The position numbers and the translations under genes were made by a program. DNA of 64,000 bases. It comes from Agarivorans albus. GTDB taxonomy: Bacteria > Pseudomonadota > Gammaproteobacteria > Enterobacterales > Celerinatantimonadaceae. The first letter of the stretch is position 1. Every line of letters begins with the position of its first letter. This document shows, piece by piece, positions 53,093-63,000 of the stretch. Below the pieces are notes generated by a model, which was given only the letters and a program-made list of their open reading frames with translations, ran no database searches and was not told where the DNA came from. The stretch is from the NCBI RefSeq assembly GCF_019670105.1, contig NZ_AP023032.1, positions 1,057,501 to 1,121,500 of the forward strand. The letters are read 5' to 3'.

Positions 53093-53782
53093 TTAGGCCA
53101 AGTGTTGTAGTACTTTTTCTGCAGCCATTTCTGAAGATGCCGGATTTTGACCGGTAATCATTAAACCATCTTGAATCGCAAAAGGGTTCCAGTCGGCTAC
53201 TGCTTGGTAATCTGCACCGCGGGCTTTTAACTCATCTTCTAACAAAAATGGCACCACCTCGGTAAGTTGTACTGCGGCTTCTTCACTGTTGGTAAAGCCG
53301 GTTGCTGCTTTGCCTTTTACCAGTAATTGGCCATCGGCTTGTTTTACATTTAGTAAGGCTGCGCTGGCATGGCAAACTGCTGCAACTGGTTTGTTTTGCG
53401 CAACAAAGTTCTCTAGTAGTGAGATAGATTGTGGGTTGTCGGTGAGATCCCACAATGGACCATGACCACCGGGGTAAAACACCGCATCGTAATCACCAGC
53501 ATCTACGTCGGCGAGCTTAAGTGTAGTGGCTAACTGTTGTTTTGCAGCGTCGTCTTGGTCAAAGCGGCGAGTGGCATCGGTTTGAAAATCAGGGAGCTCG
53601 CTATTTGGGTCTATGGGTGGTTGGCCGCCATTAGGTGATGCTAAGGTGATGTTTGCTCCAGCATCTAAAAACACATAATAAGGGGCGGCAAATTCTTCTA
53701 CCCAAAAACCAGTTTTGTGTTCGGTATTACCCAGTTGGTCGTGAGAAGTTAGAACCATTAGGATTTTCTTAGCTGTGCTCAT
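53093..53782 (-). CDS. DJ-1/PfpI family protein, Hsp31-like
   Basis: A 229-residue type 1 glutamine-amidotransferase-like protein. ATG 53782 follows AAGGAATG and is chosen over the long frame from 53941, whose extra part crosses the divergent promoter. Marks: LASPNGGQPPIDP, VFYPGGHGPLWDL, and the nucleophile cysteine in AVCHASAAL. Close relatives act as glyoxalase III or protein/nucleotide deglycases. With the YqhD-like reductase it forms a plausible aldehyde-detoxification pair. Confidence 0.88.
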   Translation of the reverse strand: MSTAKKILMVLTSHDQLGNTEHKTGFWVEEFAAPYYVFLDAGANITLASPNGGQPPIDPNSELPDFQTDATRRFDQDDAAKQQLATTLKLADVDAGDYDAVFYPGGHGPLWDLTDNPQSISLLENFVAQNKPVAAVCHASAALLNVKQADGQLLVKGKAATGFTNSEEAAVQLTEVVPFLLEDELKARGADYQAVADWNPFAIQDGLMITGQNPASSEMAAEKVLQHLA

Positions 53783-53940
53783 TGGTGCATTCCTTAAAAT
53801 TGATGAGTAACTATGCGATCTCGCAATAGCAATGCACCTAGTGTAGGTGGGTAAGCTCATTCCAACAATGCAGATTAAATAGACATGATTGGTAGAATAA
53901 TTGATACAATTAGGAGGTGTTTTAAAAGAGAGATAGAACA

Positions 53941-54852
53941 ATGAGCGTTAGCTTTGAACAGCTAAAAAGTATGGTGGTATTTGCACAGGTGGTGGAGCAG
54001 GGCAGTTTTAGCGCTGCCGCAAAGCATATTGGCATTACCCGCGCGGTGGTTAGTTACCACATCAAAAAGCTGGAACAGCAACTAGGGCTTAGCTTATTAA
54101 ATCGCTCAACCCGAAGTTTGCATTTAACCGAGGCTGGCGAGCAATACTATCAGCGCTGTCATAACATTGCCGAGCAAGCTAAAGCCGCAAATTTACAGAT
54201 AGAAAACCTTAAGCAAGAGCCGGAAGGTTCGCTGAAAATTTCTTGTCCGGTAAACGCTGGCCTACAAACTATAGTGCCAGTGATTAACGAGTTTCGCCGT
54301 TTGTATCCCAAGGTGAATATCGAGCTGGTATTAAGTGATGATGTGGTAAATATTATTCAAGATGGTTTCGACTTAGCCATCCGCGGAGCAGAGCTTAACG
54401 ACTCTGGTTTGCAAGCCGCCAAGCTAACCACCTTAAGTACCTGCTTATGCGCTGCCCCAGAATACTTAAATAAGCATGGCCGGCCGACTAAACCTGCAGA
54501 TTTAGATGCCCACCAATGGGTTATTTATACCGCAGGCTCAAGTACCTTACAGCTAAGCAAAGGTTCTCGTTCTTTTAGCATTAAAACCAAAGGTGGCATG
54601 AGCACCAATAATGCAGCAGTGCGTACTGCCTTTATTGAAGGTGGCCATGGCCTGGGCCGTGTTCCCTTGTACGACGCCTTGCCAAAAATACAGGCCGGAA
54701 AGCTAGAAGTGCTTATGGCTGATTATCAATTACAAGATATTGATGTGTATTGTGTTTTTCCTAAAGGCTCGGCGAGTTCTAAGAAGTTGCGTTTACTCAT
54801 CGATTACTTAAAACAGAGCCTAGCAAAACAAGAATCGCTGCGAGCGCGCTAG
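53941..54852 (+). CDS. LysR-family transcriptional regulator
   Basis: A 303-residue regulator with a winged helix at 6-65 (FSAAAKHIGITRAVVSYHIKKLEQQLGLSLL) and an effector domain of the CrgA/DsdC-like group, which includes aldehyde-responsive regulators. It diverges from the DJ-1/PfpI and YqhD-like genes with 158 bases between starts and is their likely regulator. Effector not known. Confidence 0.92.
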   Translation: MSVSFEQLKSMVVFAQVVEQGSFSAAAKHIGITRAVVSYHIKKLEQQLGLSLLNRSTRSLHLTEAGEQYYQRCHNIAEQAKAANLQIENLKQEPEGSLKISCPVNAGLQTIVPVINEFRRLYPKVNIELVLSDDVVNIIQDGFDLAIRGAELNDSGLQAAKLTTLSTCLCAAPEYLNKHGRPTKPADLDAHQWVIYTAGSSTLQLSKGSRSFSIKTKGGMSTNNAAVRTAFIEGGHGLGRVPLYDALPKIQAGKLEVLMADYQLQDIDVYCVFPKGSASSKKLRLLIDYLKQSLAKQESLRAR

Positions 54853-55003
54853 TGATTGAAGTTACATCAAGCGTTTAAATAGGGTGGCTAAACTTAAGCA
54901 GGGCTAATGTTTTTTGCTTACGCTATTTCGATGCTTAGTTAAGCCCTTGTTGCTATTTAGTTTGTTGCGTAGGCTGGGGTAAATTTTTAGTGAGTACGCC
55001 GCT

Positions 55004-55897
55004 TTGTTCTTTTTTATCGCCTTAACCGCTACCTTTGCCTATGCCCTACAAGGGGTGCTAATGGCCAAGGTTTATCGCCAATCAGATCTGCTTAGTGCGG
55101 TGGCCTACCGCGGTTTAAGTTTGTTAATTAGCATGTCTCCCTTACTGCTATTGGTGCCGCTGTCTGCGTATTCTGGTTTTATTAATCATGCTGGTTGGTT
55201 GGTACTAGCGGCGGGTTTAGCCGCCTTGGCTAACTGGGCTAATGCAATAGCCTTTGTAAGGTTATCTGTGGGCATTGCTAGCGCTTTATCTATGGCATTT
55301 ACGGCGCTGTTTGTCGGCTTGTTGGGCGAATTACTGTTAGATGAGCGTTTGAGTCCATTGCAATGGTTAATGGCCGGACTAACCTTACTTGCTGTGCTGC
55401 TGTTGGGAGCAAGTCAAACTCGTACTAACACTAAATCCTCGGAGAGTGCCGCTCAATACAAACCGCTTATTGGCATTGTAGCCAGTGCTTGTTATGGCGC
55501 TTTAATGTCTTGCGCGTTGATACTGGTGGCTAAAATGTCGCGCGACAGTCACCCATTTTTAGTGGGTTTTAGCTGGGAAGTGATGATTGGCGTGGTGGCT
55601 ATGTTAATGGCGTTCGCGCGAGGCAAGCTTAGTGGCCAAGCCGGAATGCAAAAGGTGACAGCTGCGCAATTTAAACAGATCCTCATTTTTGCCTCACCTA
55701 CGGTCATTGGCACTGGCTGCTATGCCTTAGCGATGACCTTAGGCCCCCTAGCCATTGCGGCAGCTGTGTTAAGCACTATGATGGTATTTAGTATGCTACT
55801 CGGCTGGTGGCTATTAGCGGAAAAGCCTACGCTCAAACAGTGGGCAATGATTAGCCTAGTTTGCATTAGTGTTATAGGACTAAAGCTAGTGGTTTAG
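55004..55897 (+). CDS. EamA/DMT-type membrane transporter
   Basis: A 297-residue inner-membrane protein with about ten transmembrane segments in two homologous halves, the drug/metabolite transporter fold (first half to about 140, second from about 150). The start is a TTG at 55004; no better start is in frame, and the first helix begins immediately. The gene ends 9 bases before the DUF1772 gene, suggesting an operon. Substrate cannot be predicted. Confidence 0.82.
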   Translation: MFFFIALTATFAYALQGVLMAKVYRQSDLLSAVAYRGLSLLISMSPLLLLVPLSAYSGFINHAGWLVLAAGLAALANWANAIAFVRLSVGIASALSMAFTALFVGLLGELLLDERLSPLQWLMAGLTLLAVLLLGASQTRTNTKSSESAAQYKPLIGIVASACYGALMSCALILVAKMSRDSHPFLVGFSWEVMIGVVAMLMAFARGKLSGQAGMQKVTAAQFKQILIFASPTVIGTGCYALAMTLGPLAIAAAVLSTMMVFSMLLGWWLLAEKPTLKQWAMISLVCISVIGLKLVV

Positions 55898-55906
55898 GGG
55901 AAATAC

Positions 55907-56380
55907 ATGTTTGAACAAAGCTTAATAATCGCCGCGGCTTTTGGTTGTGGTTTAGTGGCTGGTATTTTTGTGGCATTTTCGAATTTCGTAATGCCTGCTT
56001 TGGCTAGGCTGAATACTCAGCAAGGTTTGGCGGCCATGCAAAGCATAAACATTACGGTGCTTAACCCTGGTTTCTTAGGCTTGTTTATGGGCACGGCAAT
56101 TCTGTGTTTAGTAGTGCTTGTTTGGCAGGTATTTTTTGCCGCAACAATTAACTTATGGCTGGTGGCTGCAGGCCTTTGTTATTTACTGGGCTGCTTTACG
56201 GTGACCGCGTTTGCCAACGTACCAAGAAATAAAGCGCTGGCGCTAATTTCCGTGGATGATGCGCAAAGCGAAGCACAAAGCTTGCAGTGGCAGCAATATT
56301 TAGCGGAGTGGACCTATTGGAATCACTGGCGCAGCCTTGCTTCTGCGCTAGCGATGTTACTGTTTATGTTGGGTTCATAG
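55907..56380 (+). CDS. DUF1772 family membrane protein
   Basis: A 157-residue protein with four hydrophobic segments, matching DUF1772 (anthrone-oxygenase-like) by GCGLVAGIFVAFSNFVMPAL at the start, the VPRNKAL turn and the WTYWNHWRSLASALAM C-terminus. Some family members are involved in polyketide oxidation, most are unknown. AGGGGAAA gives a good RBS; it follows the EamA gene. Confidence 0.87.
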   Translation: MFEQSLIIAAAFGCGLVAGIFVAFSNFVMPALARLNTQQGLAAMQSINITVLNPGFLGLFMGTAILCLVVLVWQVFFAATINLWLVAAGLCYLLGCFTVTAFANVPRNKALALISVDDAQSEAQSLQWQQYLAEWTYWNHWRSLASALAMLLFMLGS

Positions 56381-56605
56381 TAAACCTGCTATTTGCAAAG
56401 CTGCAGTTCTATTTGCTGTTCGTGGCAACAATCTTAGTGCTTATCCCACCTAATTTAGCGCTTGTATTCGTTACTGCAAGCATGCGGTTCTCTAGTCTGT
56501 AAGGTTTTTCGGGGAGCGATAGGCTTTGTTTGTTGTGCGGCCTTGTTTGAAAAATCTACTTCTGCATAATGTTATCTTTCTTGGCTACTTTAATAAGGTT
56601 TCATT

Positions 56606-57493
56606 ATGATTAATATCGACTGGCTACAAACCTATTGCACCTTAATTGAAACCGGACATTTTACTCGCACCGCTGAAAAGCTTGCGATGACTCAACCTGG
56701 CGTAAGCCAGCAAATTCGTAAGCTAGAACACTACTACCAGAAAACTCTGTTACAACGAGAAGGCAAAAGCTTCACGCTCACAGAGGCGGGCAATCAAGTG
56801 TATTTGCAAGCACAGCAAACCTTGGCTCAACTTAACCAGCTTGAACTGTCACTTAAACAAGATGATCCTCATGCCGGTTTGTGTCGGATTGCCAGCCCCG
56901 GCAGCGTGGGTTTGAAGCTCTATCCAAATCTGTTGGATTTACAAGCAAAATACCCTGATTTGGTGTTTGATTATAAATTTGCACCCAATGCTAGCATCGA
57001 ACAAATGCTGGCCGATCGTCAGCTAGATTTAGGTTTTATTACTCGACCCAGTACCCTAAGCGAGCTGGCTACCCAAGCCTTCGCAGAAGAGGCTTTGGTA
57101 TTGGTAACACCGGCACGATATAACAATGCTAGTTGGCAAGACTTATTAGATTTAGGTTATGTGGACCACCCCGACGGCGCCCATCATTCACAATTGTTAT
57201 TGTCAGCCAACTACCCAGAGTTTGAGCAAACAAGCCAATTTAAACTTCGCGGATTCTCTAACCAAATTAGTTTGATTTTAGAGCCGATTGCAATGGGCTT
57301 GGGCTTTACGGTGTTGCCTGCACACGCAGTGGCCGCTTTTGCCAAACCTGAGCTTATTGCTGCTAGCCATTTAGCTAATCCAGTGAGTGAAACCATTTAT
57401 TTGGTGCAGCGCCGTTATCATCGTTTGGCCTCCCGCTTTAAGTTGGTCACCGACAATATGCAACAGTGTTTGGTGCAGAAACAGCCTGATTAA
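56606..57493 (+). CDS. LysR-family transcriptional regulator
   Basis: A 295-residue regulator: winged helix at 4-62 (LIETGHFTRTAEKLAMTQPGVSQQIRKLE), effector domain after it. AATAAGG precedes ATG 56606. It follows the EamA-DUF1772 genes on the same strand with a gap of 225 bases, so it has its own promoter. Target unknown; the adjacent transporter is a candidate. A terminator follows. Confidence 0.92.
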   Translation: MINIDWLQTYCTLIETGHFTRTAEKLAMTQPGVSQQIRKLEHYYQKTLLQREGKSFTLTEAGNQVYLQAQQTLAQLNQLELSLKQDDPHAGLCRIASPGSVGLKLYPNLLDLQAKYPDLVFDYKFAPNASIEQMLADRQLDLGFITRPSTLSELATQAFAEEALVLVTPARYNNASWQDLLDLGYVDHPDGAHHSQLLLSANYPEFEQTSQFKLRGFSNQISLILEPIAMGLGFTVLPAHAVAAFAKPELIAASHLANPVSETIYLVQRRYHRLASRFKLVTDNMQQCLVQKQPD

Positions 57494-57521
57494 GGCTGGT
57501 TAAATTGTGATTAATGTCTCA

Positions 57522-57557
57522 TTTAGGTGTCCGTTCACCTAAAGCTTTCTTTTTCTA
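57522..57557 (+). terminator. Terminator after the third LysR gene
   Basis: TTTAGGTG (57522-57529) pairs with CACCTAAA (57536-57543) over TCCGTT, followed shortly by TTTCTTTTT. Confidence 0.75.
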
Positions 57558-57599
57558 TTTTGAATTAATAAACCGTTGAAAATTAATGTCTTAATTTTA

Positions 57600-57840
57600 A
57601 GGTGATTAAAATAATCGCTGGTTGCTTTTAAAGTAACTAATTGGTGTTGGTTCAATTTTTAGCTAAGCGTTTTCATAAAAATCTGACCCAGAGCTTAACG
57701 CATCAAACCTATAGAAGGCGTGATTGTAAGCAGTGGTATTTTTGATTGTGTTAGTACCAGCGAATGTGCAGGTGGCTGTAATCGCTAGCGCTAATTGTCT
57801 ATTCTTTGATTTAAGCCCGCTCTATTGCGGGCTTTTTGTT
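57600..57840 (+). ncRNA. Candidate small RNA ending at a strong terminator
   Basis: A 390-base gene-free stretch lies between two plus-strand terminators. The second one (57813-57840) cannot serve the LysR gene, which already has one, so something transcribed in between is implied: either an sRNA or an attenuated leader of the next gene. The 5' end is not known; start given is arbitrary. Possible promoter-like bases lie around 57645-57690. Confidence 0.35.
57813..57840 (+). terminator. Strong intrinsic terminator
   Basis: AAGCCCGC (57813-57820) pairs with GCGGGCTT (57827-57834) over TCTATT and continues into a T tract (to 57837, then GTTTTT). It lies 50 bases before the next start codon. Confidence 0.9.
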
Positions 57841-57888
57841 TTTATCATATAAAGCTTAACTATAAGGACTATCGAGAGAGTTAGCAGG

Positions 57889-58491
57889 ATGCTAAAGCCC
57901 GACCCACTAGCCAAAAAACTAAAAACTGGCGATTTGGTGTTCTTTTCTGGTAAAGGTTTAAGTAGCGACATTATTCGTTACGGCACGTTTAGCAAATGGT
58001 CACATGTTGGCATGGTGCTAGAACTAGAAGCCTATGACTTTGTGACCCTTTGGGAAGCCGTTCCTAATTCAAAAGATACCTGTTTGTACTCCCAACAAGC
58101 CAGCAATGGGGTGCAGGTAGTGCCGCTACACCAGCGCGTTAAACAACACTTGGGCAGTATTTCAATTCGCCAGTTGTTAGGTGGAACCTTGTCGGATGAG
58201 CACCTAAGCAAATTAATGCAATTGCTTGAACAATTAAAATTACGCCATTATGAACAAGACTTTTGGGAGCTGGCTCGGGCTGGATGGGAAGGCCCATTTG
58301 GTGAGAACCAAGAAAACTTAGATTCATTGTTTTGCAGTGAATTAGTGGCAGCGGCCTACCAACATATTGGTTTGTTGGATAAGCAAAAGCCCTCCAATGA
58401 ATACACTCCTGCGAATCTTTCAGAAAAACAGCTTACTCACTTAAATGATGGTTTCTATTTGTCCCCAGAAATTGATTTGTTCTCAAATTGA
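57889..58491 (+). CDS. YiiX/permuted papain-like hydrolase
   Basis: A 200-residue protein of the circularly permuted NlpC/P60 (YiiX/YebB-like) papain fold. The catalytic histidine is in WSHVGMVLE (His39), the cysteine in LFCSELVAAAY (Cys149), and TGDLVFFSG is the usual first strand. Members are amidases, deamidases or lipid hydrolases. There is no signal peptide, so it is probably cytoplasmic. A terminator lies shortly upstream. Substrate unknown. Confidence 0.85.
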   Translation: MLKPDPLAKKLKTGDLVFFSGKGLSSDIIRYGTFSKWSHVGMVLELEAYDFVTLWEAVPNSKDTCLYSQQASNGVQVVPLHQRVKQHLGSISIRQLLGGTLSDEHLSKLMQLLEQLKLRHYEQDFWELARAGWEGPFGENQENLDSLFCSELVAAAYQHIGLLDKQKPSNEYTPANLSEKQLTHLNDGFYLSPEIDLFSN

Positions 58492-58499
58492 TAATGGGC

Positions 58500-58549
58500 G
58501 AGAAAAAGGACGCTTTGGCTAACTAATTGGGCTTACCTGCCAAAGCGTC
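58500..58549 (-). terminator. Terminator of the RND efflux operon
   Basis: GACGCTTTGGC (58509-58519) and GCCAAAGCGTC (58539-58549) pair perfectly over 19 bases. On the minus strand the stem is followed by CCTTTTTCT, so it ends the efflux operon. Confidence 0.85.
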
Positions 58550-58562
58550 AACATGACCAAAC

Positions 58563-60035
58563 TTATTGCATCGTCCAGTCACCCCCTAAACTTTTATGTA
58601 AACCAACTATGCTGCTAGCGGTTTGTAGCTGAGCAAGCACTTGTGCGTCTTCAAGCAAGTTTTGCTGGCGTTGCGCATCTAAAACAGCCAAGTGGTCCAG
58701 TAGGCCAGCTCGGTATAGTGAGTTGGCTTTACTCAATGCAAGATCGGCTTGTTCGCTTGCTTGCTCTATGTTGCTGGCAAACACTTGGCTATTGCCATAG
58801 GCCATTAACATGGTTTCTACTTCAACAAAGGCTGCATTCACGGTTTGTTGGTATTGCAAAGCACTGTCGTTAAATCTTTGCTGCTGTATTTCTACCAAGG
58901 CGTCGTTTCGTCCGCCATCAAATAGGTTCCATTGCACCCCTATGCTAGCCAGCCAAGCGGCAGAGTCTGCTTTGAATAAGTCATCAAAGTTCTCAGCACT
59001 TAAACCCGGTCCTCCGGTTAAGAAAAAGCGTGGGTAACCCGCCACCAAACTGGCCGCTAGTTCTTGATTCACCGCTGCCATCTCGCGCTCGGCAATATTG
59101 ATGTCGGGGCGCTGGTTAAGTAAATCAGAGGGCAAACCTAAGGGGATCATGCCTTCAAAGTCTGGCAAGGCTTCTGGCTCCCCAAGTTGCTCAGCCAAGC
59201 TAGACGGGGTTTGCGCAAGTACTAAAGCCATGCGATTTAAATGCACACTTTCGGCACTGTTAAGCTGGGGCAGGGCGGCGCGGCTTAAAGCCAGTGCGCT
59301 TTCTGCCTTGGCTACATCCATGTCTGAACCGTAGCCGCTGGCGCTAAGCGATTTAACCAGTTTAAGCACGGTTTCTTGTTCACTAATATTTCGTTTAGCA
59401 ATGGCAATACGTTGTTGAGCACCGCGATATTGTAGATAGTTATTAATGATCTCTGCGCTCACTAAGGTGTGCATGCCTTGATGGAAAATCTCGGCCTGTT
59501 CACCCCTAATTTCTGCAGCGTTTACTTGCTTGTCTATTCGGCCAAACAAGTCCATTTCCCAACTTACATTTATGCCAGCAAAAAAGCCGCCGTTTTGCTG
59601 CTCAATTAAGTCGAACTCTCCGCCCGATATGGGATTTTCAATACCAAAAGCAGGGCCCGCTAAAGGATCGTTTTTACTGAGTTGGTAGCTGGTGTAGCCA
59701 CCACCTAAGCTCACGGTTGGTACTTTAAAAGACGCCACCGCACTGCGATAAGCTTGCGCTGCTTGAACGCGGTTAGCCGCCATTTTAATGTTTAAGTTTT
59801 GCTGCTGAGCTTGCAGCACTAAATCATTTAAAATGGGGTCGTTAAACTGCTGCCACCATGCCGCCTCAACCGTTTGTTGGTTTACAAACTGATTAGACTG
59901 TTGCTCAGAGTACACGGTGTCTACCGATGCCTCCGGCATTTGATATTCGGGAGCACTAGCACAAGCGGTTGCCAATACTGAGAACACCATTACCGACAGG
60001 GCTTTGCTTGTAGTTAAAGGCTTAGTTTTGTTCAT
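58563..60035 (-). CDS. RND efflux outer-membrane factor (NodT/OprM type lipoprotein)
   Basis: The 490-residue outer-membrane channel of a tripartite pump. Signal peptide with lipobox ATAC; then the repeated long helices of TolC-like proteins, with AAWWQQFNDPILNDLVLQA and LNQRPDINIAEREMAA typical of the NodT family. Its start overlaps the pump gene's end by 14 bp, so it is the last gene of the operon adaptor-pump-channel. Exported compounds unknown. Confidence 0.95.
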   Translation of the reverse strand: MNKTKPLTTSKALSVMVFSVLATACASAPEYQMPEASVDTVYSEQQSNQFVNQQTVEAAWWQQFNDPILNDLVLQAQQQNLNIKMAANRVQAAQAYRSAVASFKVPTVSLGGGYTSYQLSKNDPLAGPAFGIENPISGGEFDLIEQQNGGFFAGINVSWEMDLFGRIDKQVNAAEIRGEQAEIFHQGMHTLVSAEIINNYLQYRGAQQRIAIAKRNISEQETVLKLVKSLSASGYGSDMDVAKAESALALSRAALPQLNSAESVHLNRMALVLAQTPSSLAEQLGEPEALPDFEGMIPLGLPSDLLNQRPDINIAEREMAAVNQELAASLVAGYPRFFLTGGPGLSAENFDDLFKADSAAWLASIGVQWNLFDGGRNDALVEIQQQRFNDSALQYQQTVNAAFVEVETMLMAYGNSQVFASNIEQASEQADLALSKANSLYRAGLLDHLAVLDAQRQQNLLEDAQVLAQLQTASSIVGLHKSLGGDWTMQ

Positions 60036-63000
60036 GGTTTAGCTCCGAACTTACGCTTAGATCTTCAGCTTTGTTTTCGGTTTGTGGGTCACGGTAAAAA
60101 ATCCGATACCACGCAGGCATAATGATTAACGACAAGAAGGTCGCAACCACCAAGCCGCCAATAATAATGGCTGCCATTTGGTCAAATAAACGGTCACTAA
60201 GTAGCGGTACCATGCCTAGTACGGTGGTTAGTGCGCCCATCGAAATGGCCATGGTGCGGTTAATTGTGGCTTCTACAACGGCTTCGCTAATGCTTTTTCC
60301 TTGTTTGCGTTCTAGTTCGATTTGATCAATGAGCACAATGCCGTTTTTGATGATCATTCCCGATAGCGCAACTGCGCCAGTTAGGGCCATAAAGCCAAAG
60401 GGTTTACCAAAGAAGAACAGCGTCCAAGCGCAACCTATCGCGGCTAGCGGCAAGGTAATTAAAATAATCGCTGGCTGTTTTAAGCCATTAAATAGCGCCA
60501 CCATTACAATCACCATCATCAACGTCGCTTTTGGAATTTGCTTTAAGGTGTCGTCAATTGCGCGTTTTTCATCGTAGTACTCACCGCCCCATTCAAAGCT
60601 GTAACCATAAGGCAACTCAATAGCTTGAATTTGCTCGGCTAACTCTTTGCGCACATCGGAAGGTGTTTGGCCAAATACTTCTGCTTGCGCAGTGATAATT
60701 GGTACCCGATTACGGCGCCAAATAATGCTTTGCTCTTCGCGGGTTTCGAAGCCGTCGACAACTTGGCTAAGTGGCACAGTGTGTAAACCCAATAATGAGC
60801 GAACAGGAATGTTCTCTAATTGCGCTATATCGGTATTGCTGCTTTGCATTTTAATTGGCAATGTTTCATCGCCTTGGCGCAGTGCTCCCACAACTACACC
60901 GCTAGACGCTCGTTGGATAGCAAGTGCTACGTCGCTGCGATTAATACCTGCGCGGCGCATTTTGTCTTGGTTCATAATTGGCACCAGCTGTTTACTGGTT
61001 TGTCGCCAATCATCACGTACATACTTGGTATTAGGATGAGCATTAAAAATGGCTTGAGCTTGCGCTGACAAGTCTTGCAGAACTTGCGGATCGGGGCCTT
61101 TAAAGCGCGCTTCAATGGCAAACTTATCCTTGGTGGCTAGCTTTAAGTTTCTAAAGCGAGGTTCAGCATTAGGAAACTGCCTCATTAGCCAGTTATCACC
61201 ACGTTCAATAAGCGGTGCAATAGATTCAAAATCTTTTGCATTAATCAGAATTTGCCCGTAACTGCTATCAAACGGTTCTGGCTCAACGGTTACCGAGAAG
61301 CGCGGAGCACTGGCACCTATGTAGCTTGAAATGCTGCTTACTTCGGGTTGCTCTAATAACCAGTCCTCAATCACTTTCATATCACGTGACACCACTTCGG
61401 TTTGTCCGCCGTTGGGTAGCCAGTAATCTAAAAATAAGATGGGTCTATCGGAGCCAGGCATAAAGTTAATCGCAATTTTTGGCACAATTAAGGCAGTAAC
61501 AAGTAATGCCGGAATGATGCAAGCAATAGCGCTAAAAGGTTTTGCCACTACCCAGGTTAGAACCTTGCGCGCAATTTGGGCAAACTTTGGCTCTGGCTGG
61601 TCTACTTGTTTAGCCTTAGGTTTAATGAAGGCCCAACACATCAGAGGGGTAAGTGTCATCGCCACTAACCAAGACAATAGCAGTGAGCTACAAAGTATTT
61701 GGAATACCGAAATAGAAAACTCGGCTGCATCGGTTTGCGATAACAACACCGGGGTAGCACCCATAATGGCAATCACGGTAGCAGCGAGTAAGGGCACAGC
61801 GGTTTCTTTCACACTGTTTGTGGCGGCTTGATAGCGTTCTATGCCTTGGTTGAGTTTAGCCTTAAACATGTCGGTAATAACAATGGCGTTATCAACCAGC
61901 ATACCTAGCGCCAAAATAAACGAGCCAACCGATACGCGTTGTAAATCAATGCCAGCAACTAGCATGTAAATAAGGGTAATAAGCAAGGTAATAAGCAAGC
62001 TACTGCCAACAATGGCAGCACTACGCAGCCCCATAAATACCCAAAGCACTGCCACCACAATAAGAATACTTTCTACTAAGTTGCTTACAAAGTTATTGAT
62101 AGACTTTTGCACTTCGTCGGGCTGAAAGGCAATGGTGCCAACCTCGGTGCCAAGTGGGAGTTCGCTAGTAAACTGCTGAATTACCTGTTTTAGGGTGTCG
62201 CCCAAGGCCACTACGTTAATGCCATCTACTGGGCTTACTGCAACGGTAATCGCAGTGCTACCGTTATAACGGCTTTCTGATAGAGCTGGAGTTTGGTAAT
62301 CCAAGTACACATCGGCGATGTCACCAAGGCGAATTAAGCCAGAACCGAGTTCGGCAATACCAGATTTAAGCAATAGATTTTGAATATCACTTAGGTTTTC
62401 AAAGGTGCCGCTTTGGCTAACTCTTATGCGCTCTTCACCAAGTTTAAAGCTGCCAGAATCTAGCACCATGTTTTGGGTGGTTAATTGGCTAAATACTTGA
62501 GCAGCCGAGAGCTGATGCTCTGCTAAGCGCTCGCTTGGCAAATCAATATTAACGATTTGCTGGGGAACACCATGCAGCTCTACTTTTTTAATGCCATCAA
62601 CGGCTTTTAAGCGGCGTTGTAACTCTTTAGCATGGGCTTTTAACTCAGCTGGCGCTGCGTCGTCGCTGTGTACCGCAAACAGCATTCCGTATACTTCCGA
62701 GAACTCATCTTGCACGATGCTGATTTGGGCACTGGCAGGAAGCTCTAGTTTTACGTCGTTAACTTTGCGGCGTAATAAATCCCATTGCTGAGGAAGCTCT
62801 TCTGAGGTGGTGCTCTCTTTTAGATCAACAAAAATCATTGAACTGCCAGGGCGAGAAAGACTGCGTAACTTCCACACCGAGCCCATCTCTTGCAAGCGGG
62901 TTTCAATTTTGTCGGTAACTTGCAGCTCTACTTCCTGGGCAGATGCCCCAGGGTACAAGGTAACCACTACCGCACTTTTTACGGTAAACGAAGGGTCTTC

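Noticed and set aside
53783-53941. N-terminal extension of the DJ-1/PfpI protein up to 53941
   Set aside because: Crosses the divergent LysR promoter region, lacks an RBS and is unlike the family; ATG 53782 has a good RBS.
56287-56502. 71-codon plus-strand frame overlapping the end of the DUF1772 gene
   Set aside because: Starts inside a recognised gene in another frame, no RBS and no homology pattern.
60647-61831. Two 130-codon plus-strand frames within the RND pump gene
   Set aside because: Shadows of the pump gene, which is intact and family-typical throughout.
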